DNA of 64,000 bases from SZUA-430 sp964561925 (GCA_964561925.1 CAZLRW010000001.1:62001-126000), one strand, 5' to 3'. Shown: positions 34,811-43,943, numbered from the stretch's first letter. The notes: a model not told the origin generated them from the sequence alone. Numbers and translations: made by a program.

Positions 34811-35520
34811 CCCCACTTAGAATCTTGTTACTCGCAACAACAGCCACGCTGACTCTTCTCACGGCGCCCGCGCAGGCGATCGTCGTCTTCGACCCCTCGA
34901 ACTACACCGAGAACGTTCTGCAGGCGGCGCGCTCGCTCGAGCAGATCAACAATCAGATCAAGAGCCTGCAGAACGAAGTACAGATGCTTCAGGATATGGC
35001 GAAGCATCTGGAGAAACTCGACTTCAGCTCGCTGCCGGTGATCGAAAGCGCGCTCAAAGACATCAACCAGCTCATGACGAAGGCCAAGGGTATCGCCTTC
35101 GACGTGAAAGCGACCGAAAGCGCCTTCAAACGCCTGTTTCCGGAGAAATACGACGCAACCGTCTCGTCGAGCGATCTGGGTCGTGGTGCCTTGGAACGCT
35201 GGAGCGAGGCAATGAAGGCGCTGGAACACACGATGACGGTGCAGGCGCAGGTCGTTGCCAACGTCGAGGCGGACACCTCAACCTTGTCGCGCCTGGTGAG
35301 CGAGAGTCAGTCCGCGATCGGAAGCCTGCAAGCACAGCAGGCGGCGAACCAGCTTACGGCGCTCTCGACTAAACAGCAGTTGCAAACCCAGGAACTCATG
35401 GCGGCGCAGTTTCGGGCAACGGCGCTGGAGCAGGCGCGCCAAGCGCAGGCCCAGGAGCAGGCGAGGGCGCAGTTCAGAAAATTTGTCGGCGACGGCCAGA
35501 TTTACACGCCCACGAACTGA
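34807..35520 (+). CDS. trbJ: TrbJ, VirB5-type channel protein
   Basis: 237 residues. A signal peptide ends near APAQA-IVVFDPSNY; the exported part is largely helical with long coiled-coil stretches (LEQINNQIKSLQNEVQMLQDMAKHLEKL) and a Gln/Ala-rich C-terminus. VFDPSNYTENVLQA is the TrbJ hallmark just after the cleavage site. It overlaps trbE by 4 bases. No trbK (entry exclusion lipoprotein) follows; the next gene is trbL. Confidence 0.94.
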   Translation: MTPLRILLLATTATLTLLTAPAQAIVVFDPSNYTENVLQAARSLEQINNQIKSLQNEVQMLQDMAKHLEKLDFSSLPVIESALKDINQLMTKAKGIAFDVKATESAFKRLFPEKYDATVSSSDLGRGALERWSEAMKALEHTMTVQAQVVANVEADTSTLSRLVSESQSAIGSLQAQQAANQLTALSTKQQLQTQELMAAQFRATALEQARQAQAQEQARAQFRKFVGDGQIYTPTN

Positions 35521-35549
35521 TCCGGACCATCGAGCCAGAGACGCAGCCC

Positions 35550-36809
35550 ATGAACAACGTCAACGTCATCGACCGCTTCCTCGACACGTTCATCCGGTAC
35601 ATCGATTCCGGATTCGGGCTGCTCGCGGGTGAAGTGGCGTTTCTGACTTCCATCTTGGTTGCCATCGACATTACGCTCGCCGGACTCTCATGGGCGATAG
35701 ACGAAAGTTCGAACCTGATCGCGCGCCTCTTGGCCAAAGTTCTCTATGTCGGCGCCTTCGCGCTTATTTTGAACAACTGGTCCGCCTTCTCGGTGCTGGT
35801 GTTTCAGTCGTTCTCGGGGCTGGGGCTCGAAGCCACGAACAACACGCTGACCCCGCAGGACCTGCTCCGGCCAGGTTTCGTCGCCGGGACCGGGTTCTCA
35901 GCCGCCCAACCGCTCATGGAACAGGCCGGGTCGCTCTTAGGGTTCACGACGTTCTTCGACAATGCGGTGACGATTGTCGTTCTGGTCTTCGCTTGGCTCG
36001 TTGTGGTGCTCGCTTTCTTCATCCTCGCGGTCCAGCTTTTCATCACGATCATCGAGTTCAAGCTCACGACGCTTGCGGGCTTCGTGCTCGTGCCGTTCGC
36101 GCTCTGGAGCAAGAGCGCGTTCCTGGCCGAGCGCGTCCTCGGCAATGTGTTCTCATCCGGCATCAAGGTCATGGTCTTGGCCGTCATCATCGGCATCGGG
36201 ACGACGCTGTTCAACGAGTTCACGACCGGCCTGAACGCGCAGGAACCTAATCTCGAGCAGGCGATGACGTTGGTTCTCGCCTCGATCGCGCTTTTTGGCC
36301 TCGGGATTTTCGGACCTGGGATCGCGACCGGCCTCGTCGCCGGTGCGCCGCAACTGGGCGCTGGCGCCGCCGTCGGCACGGTGGGTGCGATTGGCGCGGG
36401 TACCATGGTGGCGGGCAGTGTGGCCATGGGTGCCGCGCGCGCGGCCGCCGGTGCCATGTCGGCGGTACGGGCCGGCGCGGTCGTTCCGAACACGGCGCCG
36501 AACGCAACGGCCGGCACGGCAACATCGTCGAGCGCCGGTGGAGGTGCCGCATCCGCCGCAGCCAATGCAACATCGACGGCTCCGGCGACAGGCGCGACGC
36601 GTGGCGGCGCTACCGCCCCGACGTCAGGACCAACCAGCACATCCTCCGGCGATAGCGCCGCAAGCGGTGGTGGCGGCACGCCCGACTGGGCCAGACGTCT
36701 GCGGGCCGAGCAGCGCTGGCATCGCCGCGTTCACACCGTGGAACAGGCGGTGAAGGAAGGCGACAAGTCCGGTGGCGGCGCCAACCCCGACCTCAAGGAA
36801 GAGAAATAA
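35550..36809 (+). CDS. trbL: TrbL, VirB6-type polytopic channel protein
   Basis: 419 residues. There are about six membrane helices in the first 260 (for example AFALILNNWSAFSVLVF, FLVVVLAFFILAVQLF-type segments, VLAVIIGIGTTLF). A long Gly/Ala/Thr-rich low-complexity tail follows (about 265-385), ending in a charged segment. The plan and the conserved GLGLEATNNTLTPQDLLRPG and FKLTTLAGFVLVPFALW segments are TrbL-specific. The stop overlaps the trbF start by one base. Confidence 0.94.
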   Translation: MNNVNVIDRFLDTFIRYIDSGFGLLAGEVAFLTSILVAIDITLAGLSWAIDESSNLIARLLAKVLYVGAFALILNNWSAFSVLVFQSFSGLGLEATNNTLTPQDLLRPGFVAGTGFSAAQPLMEQAGSLLGFTTFFDNAVTIVVLVFAWLVVVLAFFILAVQLFITIIEFKLTTLAGFVLVPFALWSKSAFLAERVLGNVFSSGIKVMVLAVIIGIGTTLFNEFTTGLNAQEPNLEQAMTLVLASIALFGLGIFGPGIATGLVAGAPQLGAGAAVGTVGAIGAGTMVAGSVAMGAARAAAGAMSAVRAGAVVPNTAPNATAGTATSSSAGGGAASAAANATSTAPATGATRGGATAPTSGPTSTSSGDSAASGGGGTPDWARRLRAEQRWHRRVHTVEQAVKEGDKSGGGANPDLKEEK

Positions 36810-37504
36810 TGTTCAAGCGCCCCGAGAACCGCTATGGCGACACGCCCCAGGTCGAAACGCCTTACATGCGGGCGCGGCAAGTTTGGGACGAGCGCATCGG
36901 TTCGGCGCGTGTTCAGGCGATGAACTGGCGGTTGATGGCACTCGCCTGTCTGGGCCTGTCAGCGTTCTTGGCGATCGGCCTCGTCTGGCAATCGGCGCAA
37001 GGGCGGATCACGCCCTATGTCGTCGAAGTGGACAAGTTCGGCAGCGTGCAGGCGATCGCGCCGGCGACCAAAGCCTACAATCCGACCGATGCGCAGATCG
37101 CGGCCGCGGTCTCGCGTTTCATCACCGACGTGCGTTCGCTCTCGATCGATCCGATCGTTGTCCGTAAGAATTGGCTCGATGCCTATGATTTCGCGACGGA
37201 TCGCGCCGCCGAGACACTGAACGAGTTCGCTCGCGCCAGCGATCCGTTCAAGTCCGTCGGACAGCGCTCGGTCTCGGTCGAGGTAACGAGCGTCGTGCGC
37301 GCCTCCGACACGTCGTTCCAGGTCAAGTGGACGGAGCGCAAGTTCGAGAACGGCCATGCCGCCAAGAGCGAGCGCTGGACCGGCATCCTCACCGTCGTCA
37401 TCCGCCAACCGGTCTCGATCGAGGTCCTGCGCAAGAACCCGCTCGGGATCTACGTGCATGGCCTCGACTGGTCGCGCGAACTCACCCCCGGAGAATCACA
37501 ATGA
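36809..37504 (+). CDS. trbF: TrbF, VirB8-type channel protein
   Basis: 231 residues: a cytosolic N-terminus (NRYGDTPQVETPYMRARQVWDERIGSA), one membrane helix (LMALACLGLSAFLAIGLVW, about 46-64), and a periplasmic VirB8 domain with the TrbF signature GRITPYVVEVDKFGSVQAI. It assembles the inner-membrane platform of the mating channel. It overlaps trbG by 4 bases. Confidence 0.95.
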   Translation: MFKRPENRYGDTPQVETPYMRARQVWDERIGSARVQAMNWRLMALACLGLSAFLAIGLVWQSAQGRITPYVVEVDKFGSVQAIAPATKAYNPTDAQIAAAVSRFITDVRSLSIDPIVVRKNWLDAYDFATDRAAETLNEFARASDPFKSVGQRSVSVEVTSVVRASDTSFQVKWTERKFENGHAAKSERWTGILTVVIRQPVSIEVLRKNPLGIYVHGLDWSRELTPGESQ

Positions 37505-38502
37505 AGTTGATGTCCGTCGCCATCTGCGGCGCCGCTCTGCTCCTCGCCGCCTGCGCCGCCACGGGAGCGCCGCCACCACCCATCACCTATGATCGCGAAG
37601 AGCTCAAGCCGGCGGTGCCCTCGCCCGAGCCGGCAAAGCCGGTTGAGATCGTGACGCTGCCCGAGCCGTTGCCGCTGCCGGGGCAGTTGCAGCCGGTCCC
37701 GAAGAGGCGCGGCCAGAAAATGCGCCTGCCGCCGCAAGCGCGCGTCGATGCCGCGAACCGCGCCGCAGCGCAGGAGCCGACGCGCGACGGTTACCTCAAC
37801 GCGGTTCAAGTCTATCCGTTCACGCCAGGCGCCCTTTATCGGCTTTACGCCACGCCCGAGAAAGTGAGCGACATCGCGCTCGAACCAGGCGAGAAACTCA
37901 CCGCCGTTTCGGCCGGCGACACGGTACGCTGGGTTGTTGGTGACACGACAAGTGGCGCCGGGGCGACCGCGCAAACCCACATTCTCGTGAAGCCGACGGC
38001 GTCCGAGCTCAAGACGAATCTCGTGATCACCACGGACCGGCGCGTGTATCATTTGGAGCTTGAGAGCACCGATCGCAGCTACATGGCGGCTGTGTCGTGG
38101 CGCTATCCGGAAGATCAGCTCGTCGCGCTACGGGGGCGTAACGCAGAGGCCCAAGAGGCCGTTGCGCAGGTCGTCGATGTCGGCGTGGCGTTGGAGCAAT
38201 TGCGCTTTCGGTATGAGATTTCCGGGGACAGCCCGGCGTGGCGTCCGCTGCGTGCGTTCGACGACACGCACAAGGTCTATATCGAGTTTCCGGCGCGGAT
38301 CGACCAGGGCGAAGCGCCGCCGCTGTTCGTCGTGGGAGTGAACGGCGAGGCGGAGTTGGTGAACTACCGGGTGCGCGGCAAGTACTATATCGTCGATCGC
38401 CTATTCGCCGCCGCAGAGCTTCGCCTTGGCGCCGAACCGCAACAGATTGTCCGCATCAGTCGGAGCGACGGTGCCGGTGGCCGGGGAGGGCGCGAGCGGT
38501 GA
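37501..38502 (+). CDS. trbG: TrbG, VirB9-type lipoprotein
   Basis: 333 residues. The N-terminal lipobox LLLAAC (C18) marks an outer-membrane-linked lipoprotein. A Pro-rich spacer follows, then the VirB9/CagX domain (YPFTPGALYRLYATPEKVSDIALEPGEKL in pieces, through YHLELESTDRSYMAAVSWRYP). The longer upstream frame is a shadow of trbF. It overlaps trbI by GTGA. Confidence 0.95.
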   Translation: MKLMSVAICGAALLLAACAATGAPPPPITYDREELKPAVPSPEPAKPVEIVTLPEPLPLPGQLQPVPKRRGQKMRLPPQARVDAANRAAAQEPTRDGYLNAVQVYPFTPGALYRLYATPEKVSDIALEPGEKLTAVSAGDTVRWVVGDTTSGAGATAQTHILVKPTASELKTNLVITTDRRVYHLELESTDRSYMAAVSWRYPEDQLVALRGRNAEAQEAVAQVVDVGVALEQLRFRYEISGDSPAWRPLRAFDDTHKVYIEFPARIDQGEAPPLFVVGVNGEAELVNYRVRGKYYIVDRLFAAAELRLGAEPQQIVRISRSDGAGGRGGRER

Positions 38503-39734
38503 GCGGCGCCAGTCAGCCTGCACCACCGCCGCGCGCGGACGCCGAGCCGCTGGCGCTGCGCGCGCGGCCGCGCCCGGTCACGCGGTTCAATCGCAAGGTG
38601 CTGATTGGGATTGCGGCACTCGTTTGCGTCGTTGTGTTCGCGGCGACGCTGATTGCCTTGGAGCCTGTGAGGTTTGGACGCCAAGGGCAAGGGGAGGAAC
38701 TCATCAACACTGAGCGCAAAGCAAAAGCCGAGGGTCTCGATGCGCTGCCGCGAAGCTATAGCGAAATCAAACCGCCGGAACTTGGGGCCCCGTTGCAAGG
38801 CGATATCGGTCCGCCCGTGGTCAGGATGGAGCGCGAACTCGGGGTGGACCAAGGCGCGAGCTTGCGGCCCGACGCCGAGGCCGATGCTGAACGCGCCGAG
38901 CGCCTGCGCCTCGCGCGGCAAATGCAACAAGCGCGCGAGGCGACGGTGTTTTTCCAGATTGTGGCGCGGCGTGAGTCTGCGGTAGCTGCGCCGGTGGCGG
39001 CGAATAGACCCGACGCACTCGACACATCGGCGTCGTTGAGCCCCGCCCCAGCGACCAGTGGTGATCAAACAAGCGGCGCCGCCGGACAAGCGCAAAAGAG
39101 TGCATTTTTGAACGCCAGGTCGAGCGGCGATGTTTTCAATCCGCATCGCCTTGAACTTCCGGTTTCGCCGGATCAAGTGCTCGCCGGCACAGTCATCGCG
39201 GCGAGCCTTGTTACCGGCATCAACTCGGACCTGCCCGGGTTCGTGATCGCGCAGGTCACCGAGAACGTCTTCGACACCGTTACGGGGCACAGGCTGCTCA
39301 TTCCCCAAGGGACGAAGTTGATCGGCAAGTACGACAGCGTGGTTTCGTACGGGCAGCGGCGCGCGCTTGTCGTCTGGAACCGGATGATCCTGCCAGATGG
39401 CTCTTCGATCGTCGTCGACAATCTGCCAGCCACTGACGCGGCAGGCTATGCGGGTCTCGAGGACGAGGTGGAGTTTCACACGTGGCAGTTGATCAAAGGT
39501 GCGGCGCTCTCGACGCTTCTCGGCGTCGGATCGGAAGTCGGCGCAAAGAGCGGCAACAGCAACAGGGATGCCTTGAGCGCGGCCCGTGAATCGGTTCAGC
39601 AGAACGCGGCGCGTATCGGACAACAACTGACCGAGCGAAATCTCGACGTGCAGCCGACACTTACCATTCGCGCGGGTTTTCCGCTCCGGGTGATCGTGCA
39701 CAAGGATCTGGTCCTGCGCGAGTACAAGCGATGA
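38499..39734 (+). CDS. trbI: TrbI, VirB10-type channel protein
   Basis: 411 residues from a GTG start at 38499 (GTGA overlap with trbG). A cytosolic Pro-rich N-terminus, one membrane helix (VLIGIAALVCVVVFAATLIAL) and a long linker precede the VirB10 beta-barrel domain (VIAASLVTGINSDLPGFVIAQVTENVFDTVTGHRLLIPQGTKL in parts). It spans both membranes in the mature channel. The upstream extension of the frame to 38238 lies within trbG and is ignored. Confidence 0.95.
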   Translation: MSGASQPAPPPRADAEPLALRARPRPVTRFNRKVLIGIAALVCVVVFAATLIALEPVRFGRQGQGEELINTERKAKAEGLDALPRSYSEIKPPELGAPLQGDIGPPVVRMERELGVDQGASLRPDAEADAERAERLRLARQMQQAREATVFFQIVARRESAVAAPVAANRPDALDTSASLSPAPATSGDQTSGAAGQAQKSAFLNARSSGDVFNPHRLELPVSPDQVLAGTVIAASLVTGINSDLPGFVIAQVTENVFDTVTGHRLLIPQGTKLIGKYDSVVSYGQRRALVVWNRMILPDGSSIVVDNLPATDAAGYAGLEDEVEFHTWQLIKGAALSTLLGVGSEVGAKSGNSNRDALSAARESVQQNAARIGQQLTERNLDVQPTLTIRAGFPLRVIVHKDLVLREYKR

Positions 39735-39997
39735 AGCAGGAGCGCGCGCCGTCGCTGAAGCTTCCCCGGCTGCCCGAACGCACGCCGGTGAAGATGACGA
39801 TAACGCTTGATCCGGCAACGCACGCGATGTTGCAGGCATACGCCGCGCTCTATCGCGAAACCTATGGCTCGGAGGAGCCGCTGAGCGAACTCATTCCCTA
39901 TATGCTTAAGAGTTTTTTGGAGAGCGATCGAAGTTTTGTTCGCGCCCGTCAGGCGCGAGGAAGTGCGCCTGTGGGCGCGTCACAAGGAGGAAAGTGA
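39731..39997 (+). CDS. DUF2274 family protein
   Basis: 88 residues: LKLPRLPERTPVKMTITLDPATHAMLQAYAALYRETYGSEEPLSELIPYML in parts is the DUF2274 signature, resembling a ribbon-helix-helix DNA-binding or anchoring module. It almost always follows trbI in alphaproteobacterial elements; its function is unknown. It overlaps trbI by 4 bases, so it belongs to the trb operon. Confidence 0.92.
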   Translation: MKQERAPSLKLPRLPERTPVKMTITLDPATHAMLQAYAALYRETYGSEEPLSELIPYMLKSFLESDRSFVRARQARGSAPVGASQGGK

Positions 39998-39998
39998 T

Positions 39999-40310
39999 AT
40001 GGCTGTCATCGGAACGTTTGTCCCGACGAAAGAGGGCGGCTGGATTGGAAACATCCGTACACTGCTCATCGACGTGAAAGTGAGATTTGTACCGAACGAC
40101 AACCAGGCGAACGAGGCGGCGCCGGCGTTCCGTCTTTTTGCAGGCGACTCCGAGATTGGCGCGGCGTGGCGCAAGCAAAGCTCCGGCGAGCACCCGCGCG
40201 AGTATCTCAGCGTCGCGCTGCAGGACCCGGCCTTCAGCGAGGGGATTTCGGCGGCGTTGTTCGAGTCGGCCAAGGCGGGGGAGTTTCAGCTCGTGTGGAA
40301 GCGTCCGTAA
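39999..40310 (+). CDS. DUF736 family protein (second, divergent copy)
   Basis: 103 residues: AVIGTFVPTKEGGWIGNIRTL and EFQLVWKRP are DUF736 start and end motifs. It is only distantly similar to the copy at 21598. The ATG at 39999 follows a strong AAGGAGGAAA site just behind the DUF2274 stop. Function unknown. Confidence 0.87.
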   Translation: MAVIGTFVPTKEGGWIGNIRTLLIDVKVRFVPNDNQANEAAPAFRLFAGDSEIGAAWRKQSSGEHPREYLSVALQDPAFSEGISAALFESAKAGEFQLVWKRP

Positions 40311-40403
40311 CCACTTGGGCGCTATCGATGATCGACGCATTGCCCCGAAGAGGGAAATTCTATCGTGCGGCATTGAACCGTTTGCCGGGATTCGGCCACC
40401 TAT

Positions 40404-40985
40404 ATGCCAATGATGCCCATGCCCTCCTTAACGGGGACCGTCCGGTCTCGAACGAACGAAGCCGCCGTTGTCGCCGCGGCGCGGCAGGGGAGCGCCGTGG
40501 CATTCGAAGCGCTCGCGCGGCATTGGCACGTCAGATTTGTCGCGCATGGCTATCGTCTGACACGCGATAGGGACCTTGCCCGCGAGGCCGCCCAATCGGC
40601 GTGGATCGAGATCGCCAAGGACCTGAAGAACCTGCGCGACGACAACGCCTTTGTTGCCTGGGCTTATCGGATCGTCACGCGCCGTTGCGCTGCGTTGATC
40701 CGCCTTCGGCAAGGCGATCGCGATCTGCTGGCGGATCTCCAAGCGGAGATGGTGACGGAGATCGCGCTCCCGAGCGAAACGCGTGCCGATGATGCCGATC
40801 GGCTGCGCAAGGCGATCACCCAGCTGCCCCCCGGCCAGCGAGCCGCTCTTGCGCTTCATTATTTTGATGAGCTCAGCGTTGCCGAGGTCGCTGTCGCTTT
40901 GGCAATCCCTGCCGGAACCGTGAAGACTCGCTTGATGCACGCGCGCAATCAGTTGCGCAAACTTCTTGAAGGAGAACTGACATGA
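40404..40985 (+). CDS. ECF-type sigma-70 family RNA polymerase sigma factor
   Basis: 193 residues. Region 2 reads FEALARHWHVRFVAHGYRLTRDRDLAREAAQSAWIEIAKDL; region 4 is LPPGQRAALALHYFDELSVAEVAVALAIPAGTVKTRLMHARNQLRKLL in pieces. These are clear ECF features. Its stop overlaps the start of the DUF6768 membrane protein by 4 bases. That pairing suggests sigma plus membrane regulator. It may be cargo of the element or a chromosomal gene at its edge. Confidence 0.9.
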   Translation: MPMMPMPSLTGTVRSRTNEAAVVAAARQGSAVAFEALARHWHVRFVAHGYRLTRDRDLAREAAQSAWIEIAKDLKNLRDDNAFVAWAYRIVTRRCAALIRLRQGDRDLLADLQAEMVTEIALPSETRADDADRLRKAITQLPPGQRAALALHYFDELSVAEVAVALAIPAGTVKTRLMHARNQLRKLLEGELT

Positions 40986-41350
40986 CGGACGTCGACAAAT
41001 CGATCAACGCCGCGATCAAGGCCGAGGAGCGAGCGCTCTTGCAGAGTATCGGCGAGGAGCCGCCGTATATGCAGCAACTGCTCGCTATTTTCTCTGGCCG
41101 AACGGGTTGGATCAGCATTCTGATGATGGTCGCCCAAACGATCTTGTTCATTGCCAGTGTCTGGGCTGGATGGCATTTCTTCGAAGCGACAGAGGTTCTC
41201 CCAGCGCTGAAATGGGGATTGTCGTCGTCCGTCCTCTTGCTGATGTCGCTGATGGTCAAACTGGCGCTGTGGCCGACAATTCATATCAATCGCCTGGCTG
41301 AACGCTTCACGCGGTTGGAGTTGTTGCTGCGCGATCGCGCCAGGCCATAA
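40982..41350 (+). CDS. DUF6768-like membrane protein, possible sigma partner
   Basis: 122 residues: a polar N-terminus (VDKSINAAIKAEERALLQSIGEEPPYMQQLLAIF), then two membrane helices (ILMMVAQTILFIASVWAGW; WGLSSSVLLLMSLMVKLALW) and a basic tail. Small proteins of this type follow ECF sigma genes and are taken as their membrane partners. A near-identical copy of the last 250 bases lies at 43562. Confidence 0.7.
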   Translation: MTDVDKSINAAIKAEERALLQSIGEEPPYMQQLLAIFSGRTGWISILMMVAQTILFIASVWAGWHFFEATEVLPALKWGLSSSVLLLMSLMVKLALWPTIHINRLAERFTRLELLLRDRARP

Positions 41351-41506
41351 CGCACAACGCCCCCCGCGCGCCTACCTCGGCGGCACGGGCCTTATTGCTC
41401 AGGACGACAACAAACTCGAATCAAGATCGACATTGACACGATGTCGAGCGGCGCCGTTCAGCCTGACCAAAATCTAACAGGGCAAGCACGGCCAGTATGA
41501 CGTCGA

Positions 41507-42310
41507 TCAAAGCGAGTTCCTCCAGTCAGTGCGAGTAATGTGTTCTGCAAGCCATCTTCCGATCGACTGCGCCGTCTCTTGCCAGTGTCGGCTTAGCATC
41601 AAGTCGTGCGCTCCCGGACAGATCGCGAAAGCCGCGCGATAGGTGTCACGCAGCCATTCGTTGTCGCGAAGCGGGATTGACCAATCGTCTCGTCCGGCGA
41701 CGACAAGGACGGGGCGGCGCTCGTCTGGATCGACCGCGGGCGGCAATCGGCTAAAGAGTTCGCCACGCGAAGTCTCAGCTCGCAAGAGCCGGGTGTAGCG
41801 CGCCCGAAGTGCAGGATCGAGGTCTTCGTCAAAGAAGAACGAGGTCATCGCCTTCCTCATCGCGAGCATGTCGCCGAAAAACTGCCCTCGAACAAAAGCA
41901 ATCGGGTGCCGAATGAAAATCCGCAGAACAACGCTCGCGGCAGGCCGAAGCGGAGAGGACGCCAGCAACACGGCACCAACGATCCGCTCAACGCCACCGT
42001 TGAAGCACATTTGCGCCACGACGCCGCCCATCGAGTGACCGACAAGAACCACGGGTCGGTCAAGCTTGGCGATCACGCTCTTTACGTCATCCACATAGTC
42101 GCTCAGCGAGTGACTCAGTGGTGTGTCGGGATCGTCACTTGGTGCATGTCCGCGCAAACTCAACGCATGCGCCGGCCACCCTTCGCGCGCGAACCACGGC
42201 AGGAAGTGTTCATTCCAACACCACGCTCCGTGAAAGCCGCCGTGAATGAAGATCAGCGCGGGCCCCGTTGGGGCCGCCACACTGTCATGGCTGATCAGTT
42301 CAAGAGTCAT
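41507..42310 (-). CDS. Alpha/beta hydrolase
   Basis: 267 residues. An oxyanion-type HGGFHGAWCW precedes the nucleophile elbow GHSMGG (S93), with acid DD in VAGRDDWSIP and histidine in GAHDLMLSRHW: a complete catalytic triad. The esterase/peroxidase-like substrate is unknown. It is preceded by, and overlaps by 11 bases, a membrane protein gene on the same strand. Confidence 0.9.
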   Translation of the reverse strand: MTLELISHDSVAAPTGPALIFIHGGFHGAWCWNEHFLPWFAREGWPAHALSLRGHAPSDDPDTPLSHSLSDYVDDVKSVIAKLDRPVVLVGHSMGGVVAQMCFNGGVERIVGAVLLASSPLRPAASVVLRIFIRHPIAFVRGQFFGDMLAMRKAMTSFFFDEDLDPALRARYTRLLRAETSRGELFSRLPPAVDPDERRPVLVVAGRDDWSIPLRDNEWLRDTYRAAFAICPGAHDLMLSRHWQETAQSIGRWLAEHITRTDWRNSL

Positions 42311-42818
42311 CGCCTCCCCAATCTTGCCGCGCTAGCTTTGAGGCTCCGGCCGCCGCAGCCGCAGGCGTTCCGAACACGTATCGCTCGCCCGATACCCAAC
42401 GGAAAACATCGAGCACGTCGAGTGCAAGGCATACGCAGGTGGACCAAAACAACGCGTGAGCCCAAACATAGTAGAGTATGTCGCCATCGCTTGAGAGGCG
42501 AACGCCGAGCAAATCGCTAAACAGCCGGAAGCCCAGATAGGCTGCAAACGCCACCCAGGGCAAGTGGATCAACCCACTCAGCCGCGTCAGACCTCGATGA
42601 AACCAAAACGTCCACGCGATGAGCGGCCCCACCGCAAGGTAGGCGACTATCGCCCAAACCGCCTCTTCGCGTGCCCAATACGCGAAGGCTATCCAATAGA
42701 TGGCATTCAGATACCAGAGCCAAATTTTGACCCCGGTCTTGATCGACGACCAAGACCGGTAGGCTGCCACAGGTAGTGGCAGGTCGTGCGCGAAGGTCGC
42801 GGCTGGGGCAACAGTCAC
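42300..42818 (-). CDS. Hypothetical integral membrane protein
   Basis: 172 residues and about four membrane helices (IWLWYLNAIYWIAFAYW, VWAIVAYLAVGPLIAWTFWF, LIHLPWVAFAAYLGFRLFSDL, YYVWAHALFWSTCVCLALDVLDVF). I do not recognise the family. It overlaps the start of the alpha/beta hydrolase and is probably co-expressed with it. Confidence 0.6.
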   Translation of the reverse strand: MTVAPAATFAHDLPLPVAAYRSWSSIKTGVKIWLWYLNAIYWIAFAYWAREEAVWAIVAYLAVGPLIAWTFWFHRGLTRLSGLIHLPWVAFAAYLGFRLFSDLLGVRLSSDGDILYYVWAHALFWSTCVCLALDVLDVFRWVSGERYVFGTPAAAAAGASKLARQDWGGDDS

Positions 42819-42984
42819 GCGTTCTGCCGAGGCAAGTATCTAGTCACGAATTTAGCTCCTCGGACCCATCCACGAAGGAACCACGCGCGGTGGCGCGACG
42901 CAACTATCTCAAAGGTAATTGCCGGGTGTCGTGGTGCCGCGAATGTGCACTCCTCTTTTGCGTCCAACGCGGGTCGCTGGCCGC

Positions 42985-43555
42985 CTACCGGTGACGGTGT
43001 GGCAAGTCGAATAGACGCGGTAAGGCTCTCGCGCGCCGTATGGAGCCCTCGACGCTAGCCAATCCCGCGGAGACGGCGTCGTCAATCGTCAGATCGCGCG
43101 CTATGACCTGCAAGAGTGTATCAAACCTCGTTTCAACCGCTGTGCCGGCGCGCTCGCCGCTCTTCGCGATTTGGCTCCCCTGCGCACCGCCCTCGACCAA
43201 AATCTCGCCGACTTCGACTTGTGTCGCACGCGCAGTTGAATCGTTCTGCCGGCGATGGTTGCAGTCGTGTGATGGCCTCGAGGCCAAGCAATACCCAATC
43301 CGGCTCGAATTCGTCGTCGTCGCGCATTGGAAACAGGAAATATCCGCCCCAGCGGATAAGTTCTCGAATGGCAGGCTTCAGATCGCGTCCAATCGCCGTG
43401 AGCTCATAGACTTGTGCGTTGATCGGTGGTGAGAGGGTCGCCCGCCGAACGATGCGATTTTCGATAAGTGCGCCAAGCCGCGCCGTCAATACGGTCGGCG
43501 TACTTCCGCGCCAGTTTCCAGGGGCCAGTTTCTCTGTACACGGCCAATAGGGAGA
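42985..43555 (-). pseudogene. HxlR-type regulator with SCP2-like tail, broken
   Basis: Pieces in different minus-strand frames together resemble an HxlR regulator with a C-terminal sterol-carrier-like domain. They are a truncated start (SLLAVYRETGPW), the DNA-binding core TPTVLTARLGALIENRIVRR...YELTAIGRDLKPAIRELIRWGG, and the tail LTIDDAVSAGLASVEGSIRRARALPRLFDLP. At least one frameshift near 43250, probably another near 43510, and loss of the N-terminus at the junction with the DUF6768 duplicate make it non-functional. Confidence 0.65.
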
Positions 43556-43561
43556 AGCCGC

Positions 43562-43814
43562 CCGGACGGGCTGGATCAGCATTCTGATGATGGTCGCCCA
43601 AACGATCTTGTTCATTGCCAGTGTCTGGGCTGGATGGCATTTCTTCGAAGCGACAGAGGTTCTCCCAGCGCTGAAATGGGGATTGTCGTCGGCCGTTCTC
43701 TTGCTGATGTCGCTGATGGTCAAACTGGCGCCGTGGCCGACAATTCGTATCAATCGCCTGGCTGAACGCTTCACGCGGTTGGAGTTGCTGCTGCGCGATT
43801 GCGCCAGGCCATGA
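43562..43814 (+). pseudogene. Duplicated 3' fragment of the DUF6768-like gene
   Basis: About 253 bases almost identical to 41097-41349, with a few substitutions, for example SSAVLLL for SSSVLLL and LAPWPTIRI for LALWPTIHI. It holds both membrane helices and the tail, but lacks the N-terminus and any sigma gene in front. It ends exactly at the equivalent stop codon. It directly abuts the broken HxlR gene. Confidence 0.85.
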
Positions 43815-43943
43815 CGTGCAAAGGGCACCCGACCGCCTGTGGAATGCCGACCGATGCATCGTGGTCAAGCGGTCACAGATGTCCTTCGAGCCTTGTGCTA
43901 CGAAAGGCGACACTACGCCAACTAACTGACGCCGGGACATTGC

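Larger units (their letters stand above)
15898..41350. mobile_element. Integrative conjugative element (trb-type), boundaries inferred
   Basis: A continuous block of element genes: LuxR, FseA-like and QseM-like regulators, ArdC, ParB, DUF736, AlpA-like HTH, TraF, relaxase, TraG, CopG, trbBCDEJLFGI, DUF2274, DUF736. It matches the transfer module of trb-type ICEs of alphaproteobacteria. No integrase, excisionase pair, replication initiator or att repeat is seen. The coordinates given are only the first and last element-like features. It could also be an integrated plasmid segment or a derivative that lost its integrase. Confidence 0.7.
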
